NCBI RefSeq assembly: GCF_041320665.1
Contig: NZ_CP166730.1
Span: forward strand, 372,001-436,000
From: Comamonas sp. GB3 AK4-5
GTDB lineage: Bacteria > Pseudomonadota > Gammaproteobacteria > Burkholderiales > Burkholderiaceae_C
Reading direction: 5' to 3'
DNA length: 64,000 bases
Within the stretch, counting starts at the first letter, position 1. Every line of letters starts with the position of its first letter. The notes under the pieces were generated by a model. That model made no database searches and was not told the DNA's origin. It saw only the letters and a program-made list of their open reading frames with translations. Both the position numbers and the translations under genes were made by a program. This document shows, in pieces, positions 61,273-64,000 of the stretch.

Positions 61273-63482
61273 AGCGCAGCCGCAAGCTGGATGTGCAAAC
61301 CCTGGACCTGTTTGCCGAGCCGGCCCTGTCCGTGCCCGACACCTTGACGGCCTTGCAGCGTCTGGCCGATGCAGGCCTGCTGCGTCGCCTGGACAGCGCC
61401 CTGGCCGCCATGGTGGCCGATCAGGATGCGGGCGCCACACCGGCCCTGCTGGTGGCCACGGCCGTGCTGGCGCAGATGGAAGGCCGCGGCCACAGCTGTC
61501 TGCCGCTGACCGCGCTGGCGGCGAATCCCAATGCCGTGCTGGCCTGGCCCAGCGAAGCCTTGGCTGCGCAGCAGGCGCTGTGGGCCCAGCTGCCCGCCAG
61601 CTGGGCCGATTGGCAAGAGGCGCTGCGGCGCAGCCCCGTGGTCCGGGTGCTGGGGCGCGACGCCGATCTGGGCCAGCCCCTGGTGCTACGAGGCGATGGT
61701 GCGCCGCTGCTGTATCTGCGCCGCTACTGGGATTACGAGCGCAGCGTGGCCGCACAGATTGCGGCCCGCACCACGGCCGATGTGCTGCTGGATGAAGCCA
61801 AGGTGCGCCACTGGCTGCAGCGCCTGTTTGTCCCGGCCAATGGCATTGCGGCCAATGCCTCCATGGACTGGCAAAAGCTGGCCTGCGCGCTGGCGCTGCG
61901 CGGGCGCATGTCGGTGATTACCGGCGGCCCGGGCACGGGCAAGACCTATACCGCAGCCCGCTTGCTGGCACTGCTGTTTGCCACGGCGCCTGATGCCACG
62001 CAGCTGCGCATCGCCCTGGCCGCGCCCACGGGCAAGGCGGCGGCGCGGCTCAAGCAGTCCATTGATGCCTCGTTGCTGCAGCTGCAAGACATTGTCCAGC
62101 CCGAACTGGATTTGCCCTCCCTGGTGCAGCGCATGGGGGCGGCCCGCACCCTGCATGCCCTGCTGGGCGCACGGCCGGATACCCGGCATTTCAAGCACCA
62201 TGCGGGCCAGCCCCTGGATGTGGACGTGCTCATCGTCGATGAGGCCTCCATGATCCACCTGGAAATGATGGCCGCGCTGTTGGAGGCCCTGCCGCCCACG
62301 GCGCGTTTGATTCTGCTGGGCGACAAGGACCAGCTGGCCTCGGTGGAAGCCGGCGCCGTGCTGGGCGATTTGTGCAGCAATGCCCAGGCTGGCAACTACC
62401 TGGCCGACACGGCGGCCTATGCGCAGCGTGTGACCGGGCAAGCGATTCCCGCAGAATTCATGGCCGAGTCCCGTGGCACTGTGGATGGATCCCCTGCCTC
62501 TGAAACAGGCACGGCACAAGCCAGGGCACCGCGCAAGGGCCGCCTTGTCCCCAGAGAGGCGCTGGTGCCGTCCCCCTCCGGCGAAGCCAGAGAGGGGGAA
62601 GACGCGCAGCGGCTCAGGGGGAGTACTCCCATCTCTCAGCATATGGTGATGCTGCGCGAGAGCCGGCGTTTTAGCGGCCCTATCGGCCTGCTGGCCCTGG
62701 CCGTGAATGCTGGCGATGCCGTGGCTGCCCAGGCCTTGCTGACCGAGCACACCCGGGCCGGCCGGGACGCGGCGCTGTGGGCCCACCAGGGTGGCCCCGC
62801 CCAGCAGGTGGCGCGCATGGCCGTGCAAGGCCGTGGTCCGCAGCCGGGCTATCGCCTGTATGCCCAGCAGTTGCAGCGTGGGCTGCTGGCGCGCCCGGCC
62901 ACGGCCGAGGCCCATGCCGCCTGGGTGCAGACAGTGCTGCAGGCCTTTGACCGCTTTCGCCTGCTGTGCGCCGTGCGCGAGGGCGATTGGGGTGTGGCCG
63001 GGCTGAACACCGCCGTGGTGAAAGAACTGCGCGATGCCGGCCTGGTCGCGGCCGAGGGCGAGTGGTATGCGGGCCGGCCGGTGATGGTCACGCGCAACGA
63101 TGCCCAGTTGGAGGTGTTCAACGGCGACATCGGCATGGTCCTGCCCAGTTTTGCCGACCCGGCGCGGCTGCGCGTGTACTTTTTGCGCGGCGACGGCTTG
63201 CACCATGTGAGCACGGCACGCCTGGCCCAGGTGGAAACAGCATTCGCCATGACGGTGCACAAAAGCCAGGGTTCGGAATTCGCCCACACCGCTCTGGTGC
63301 TGGCCGCCCAGGGCGGCAATGTGCTGGGCCGCGAGCTGGTCTACACCGGCATCACCCGCGCACGCGAAGCCTTTACGCTGTGGACCGAGGTGCCGGGCCT
63401 GCTGGCCTCGGCCATCGGCAGCCCCACCCAGCGCAGCAGTGGGTTGCTGCGGTTTTGGGAGCATCCTGTGAAGAATAAATAA
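61269..63482 (+). CDS. recD: Exodeoxyribonuclease V subunit alpha, with a repeat-encoded insert
   Basis: RecD is the 5'-3' helicase of RecBCD. The 737-aa protein has the Walker A GGPGTGKT (219-226), the Walker B IVDEASMI, motif III LLGDKDQLASVEAGAVLGD and the late motif TVHKSQGSEF. Compared with E. coli RecD (608 aa) it is long. Part of the excess is residues about 418-455, which are encoded by a dispersed repeat inserted in frame between motif III and the LRESRRF block. The insert is Arg/Gly/Glu-rich and low in complexity. The reading frame stays open, so the gene is probably functional. Confidence 0.95.
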   Translation: MKRSRKLDVQTLDLFAEPALSVPDTLTALQRLADAGLLRRLDSALAAMVADQDAGATPALLVATAVLAQMEGRGHSCLPLTALAANPNAVLAWPSEALAAQQALWAQLPASWADWQEALRRSPVVRVLGRDADLGQPLVLRGDGAPLLYLRRYWDYERSVAAQIAARTTADVLLDEAKVRHWLQRLFVPANGIAANASMDWQKLACALALRGRMSVITGGPGTGKTYTAARLLALLFATAPDATQLRIALAAPTGKAAARLKQSIDASLLQLQDIVQPELDLPSLVQRMGAARTLHALLGARPDTRHFKHHAGQPLDVDVLIVDEASMIHLEMMAALLEALPPTARLILLGDKDQLASVEAGAVLGDLCSNAQAGNYLADTAAYAQRVTGQAIPAEFMAESRGTVDGSPASETGTAQARAPRKGRLVPREALVPSPSGEAREGEDAQRLRGSTPISQHMVMLRESRRFSGPIGLLALAVNAGDAVAAQALLTEHTRAGRDAALWAHQGGPAQQVARMAVQGRGPQPGYRLYAQQLQRGLLARPATAEAHAAWVQTVLQAFDRFRLLCAVREGDWGVAGLNTAVVKELRDAGLVAAEGEWYAGRPVMVTRNDAQLEVFNGDIGMVLPSFADPARLRVYFLRGDGLHHVSTARLAQVETAFAMTVHKSQGSEFAHTALVLAAQGGNVLGRELVYTGITRAREAFTLWTEVPGLLASAIGSPTQRSSGLLRFWEHPVKNK
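62518..62628 (+). repeat. Dispersed repeat copy B, inside recD
   Basis: From AAGCCAGGGCACCGCGCAAG to CAGCGGCTCAGGGGG it follows copies A and C closely, with a 10-15 bp extra stretch after GGCCGCC. The length keeps the recD frame open. Confidence 0.85.
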
Positions 63483-63547
63483 GCGCTGCGGCGTTTATGC
63501 ATCAAACTCAGGAGATAGCTTTGGCAGGGGGCTTTGCAACTGGCGCG

Positions 63548-63655
63548 GCCCAGGTTAGGGCGCCGCGCAAGGGCCGCCCCGCAGCGCTGGTGCCGTCCCC
63601 CTCCCTCGCGCAGCGAGAGAGAGGGGGATGACGCGAAGCGGCTCAGGGGGCGTCA
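63548..63655 (+). repeat. Dispersed repeat copy C
   Basis: The clearest full copy: GGGCGCCGCGCAAGGGCCGC, then CAGCGCTGGTGCCGTCC, then the hairpin arms CCCCCTCCCTCGC / GAGAGAGAGGGGG, then GACGCGAAGCGGCTCAGGGG. It lies between recD and the VOC gene, in the same orientation as A and B. Confidence 0.85.
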
Positions 63656-63661
63656 ATCGCA

Positions 63662-64000
63662 TCAATGTGCATACACCGCATCCCAATGGGTGAAGCCCTT
63701 GACCTCGATAGGATTGCCGCTGGGGTCGTGGAAAAACATGGTCCATTGCTCGCCGGGCTCGCCTTCAAAGCGCACCTGGGGCTCCAGCACAAAAGCGGTG
63801 TGGGCGGCCTTCAGGCGTTCGGCCAGGGCCTGCCAGTCGGGTTTGAGCAGGATCACACCCAGATGGGGCATGGGCACCATGTGCTGGCCCACCTTGCCGG
63901 TATTGGCCACGGCAAAGGGCTGGCCCAGGTGCAGCGAAATCTGGTGGCCGAAGAAGTCGAAGTCAACCCAGGTCTCGGTGCTGCGGCCTTCGCGGCAGCC
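63662..64000 (-). CDS. VOC family protein (glyoxalase/dioxygenase fold), 5' end outside window
   Basis: Only the last 113 codons are in the window. Reading on from the right edge, the frame stays open: CREGRSTETWVDFDFFGHQISLHL, then HMVPMPHLGVILL, and the C-terminal EQWTMFFHDPSGNPIEVKGF, where the Glu is a typical metal ligand. These are marks of small VOC-fold metalloenzymes; the substrate is unknown. An internal GTG at 63910 could be mistaken for the start, but the conserved sequence upstream of it shows that the gene is longer. Confidence 0.85.
   Translation of the reverse strand, partial: GCREGRSTETWVDFDFFGHQISLHLGQPFAVANTGKVGQHMVPMPHLGVILLKPDWQALAERLKAAHTAFVLEPQVRFEGEPGEQWTMFFHDPSGNPIEVKGFTHWDAVYAH

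Noticed and set aside
61269..63482. recD as a pseudogene broken by the repeat
   Set aside because: The repeat keeps the reading frame, and all helicase motifs on both sides are intact.

Overview
The window is a high-GC, gene-dense bacterial chromosome segment. It looks like a betaproteobacterium of the order Burkholderiales, family Comamonadaceae, and most probably Comamonas or a close relative. This rests on gene order (tRNA-Tyr/Gly/Thr-tuf-tRNA-Trp-secE-nusG-rplKAJL-rpoBC; rsmB-DUF4390-ntrY-ntrX; EIIA-HPr-EI without sugar permeases), on family-level resemblance of the proteins, and on a dispersed repeat that I associate with this group. No species can be assigned from the sequence alone. 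Almost everything is core genome. I see no prophage, insertion sequence or CRISPR array.

Layout. 1-1863: the end of the S10 ribosomal protein cluster (rplV tail, rpsC, rplP, rpmC, rpsQ) closed by a terminator. 1.9-6.1 kb: peroxiredoxin, GNAT acetyltransferase, a divergent cytochrome b561 / cytochrome c' pair, a TlpA-like thioredoxin and a lipoprotein. 6.2-8.85 kb: a regulatory phosphotransferase chain (EIIA, HPr, EI), with a strongly folded leader before ptsI. 8.85-9.4 kb: a gene-free stretch with a repeat copy and a Fur-box promoter that drives a terminated transcript of about 107 nt, a candidate iron-regulated small RNA. 9.4-11.55 kb: the lipoate genes lipA, lipB and a DUF493 protein on the minus strand. 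11.77-18.99 kb: the complete F1Fo ATP synthase operon atpIBEFHAGDC, with a repeat copy between atpD and atpC. 19.3-22.3 kb: a lemA operon with three TPM-domain genes, two of them tandem paralogues. 22.7-23.9 kb: a conserved hypothetical protein and a membrane-anchored cytochrome c. 24.1-30.8 kb: a tripartite RND efflux pump and its divergent TetR repressor, with an almost perfect 30-bp operator. 30.9-44.97 kb: the tRNA/tuf/secE/nusG/ribosomal stalk/RNA polymerase block. 45.3-50.3 kb: rsmB, DUF4390, an NtrY-type kinase and an NtrX-like regulator that lacks the AAA+ domain. 50.4-50.6 kb: two identical tRNA-Phe genes. 50.8-53.7 kb: a histidine phosphatase, then an NsrR-box-controlled nnrS-nsrR-membrane protein operon. 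53.9-63.5 kb: recC-recB-recD, with a repeat copy inserted in frame in recD. 63.66-64 kb: the 3' part of a VOC-family gene that runs off the window.

How the parts work together. Information processing (translation, transcription, tRNAs), energy conversion (ATP synthase, cytochromes, lipoylation of 2-oxoacid dehydrogenases) and stress handling (peroxiredoxin, RND pump, nitric oxide response, RecBCD repair) sit in compact operons with overlapping start and stop codons. The most interesting signals are not in the protein genes. They are the Fur-controlled small RNA candidate, the ptsI leader fold, and a repeat family of about 75-110 bp with an internal inverted repeat. Copies of this repeat lie at gene ends, inside the atp operon and inside the recD reading frame.
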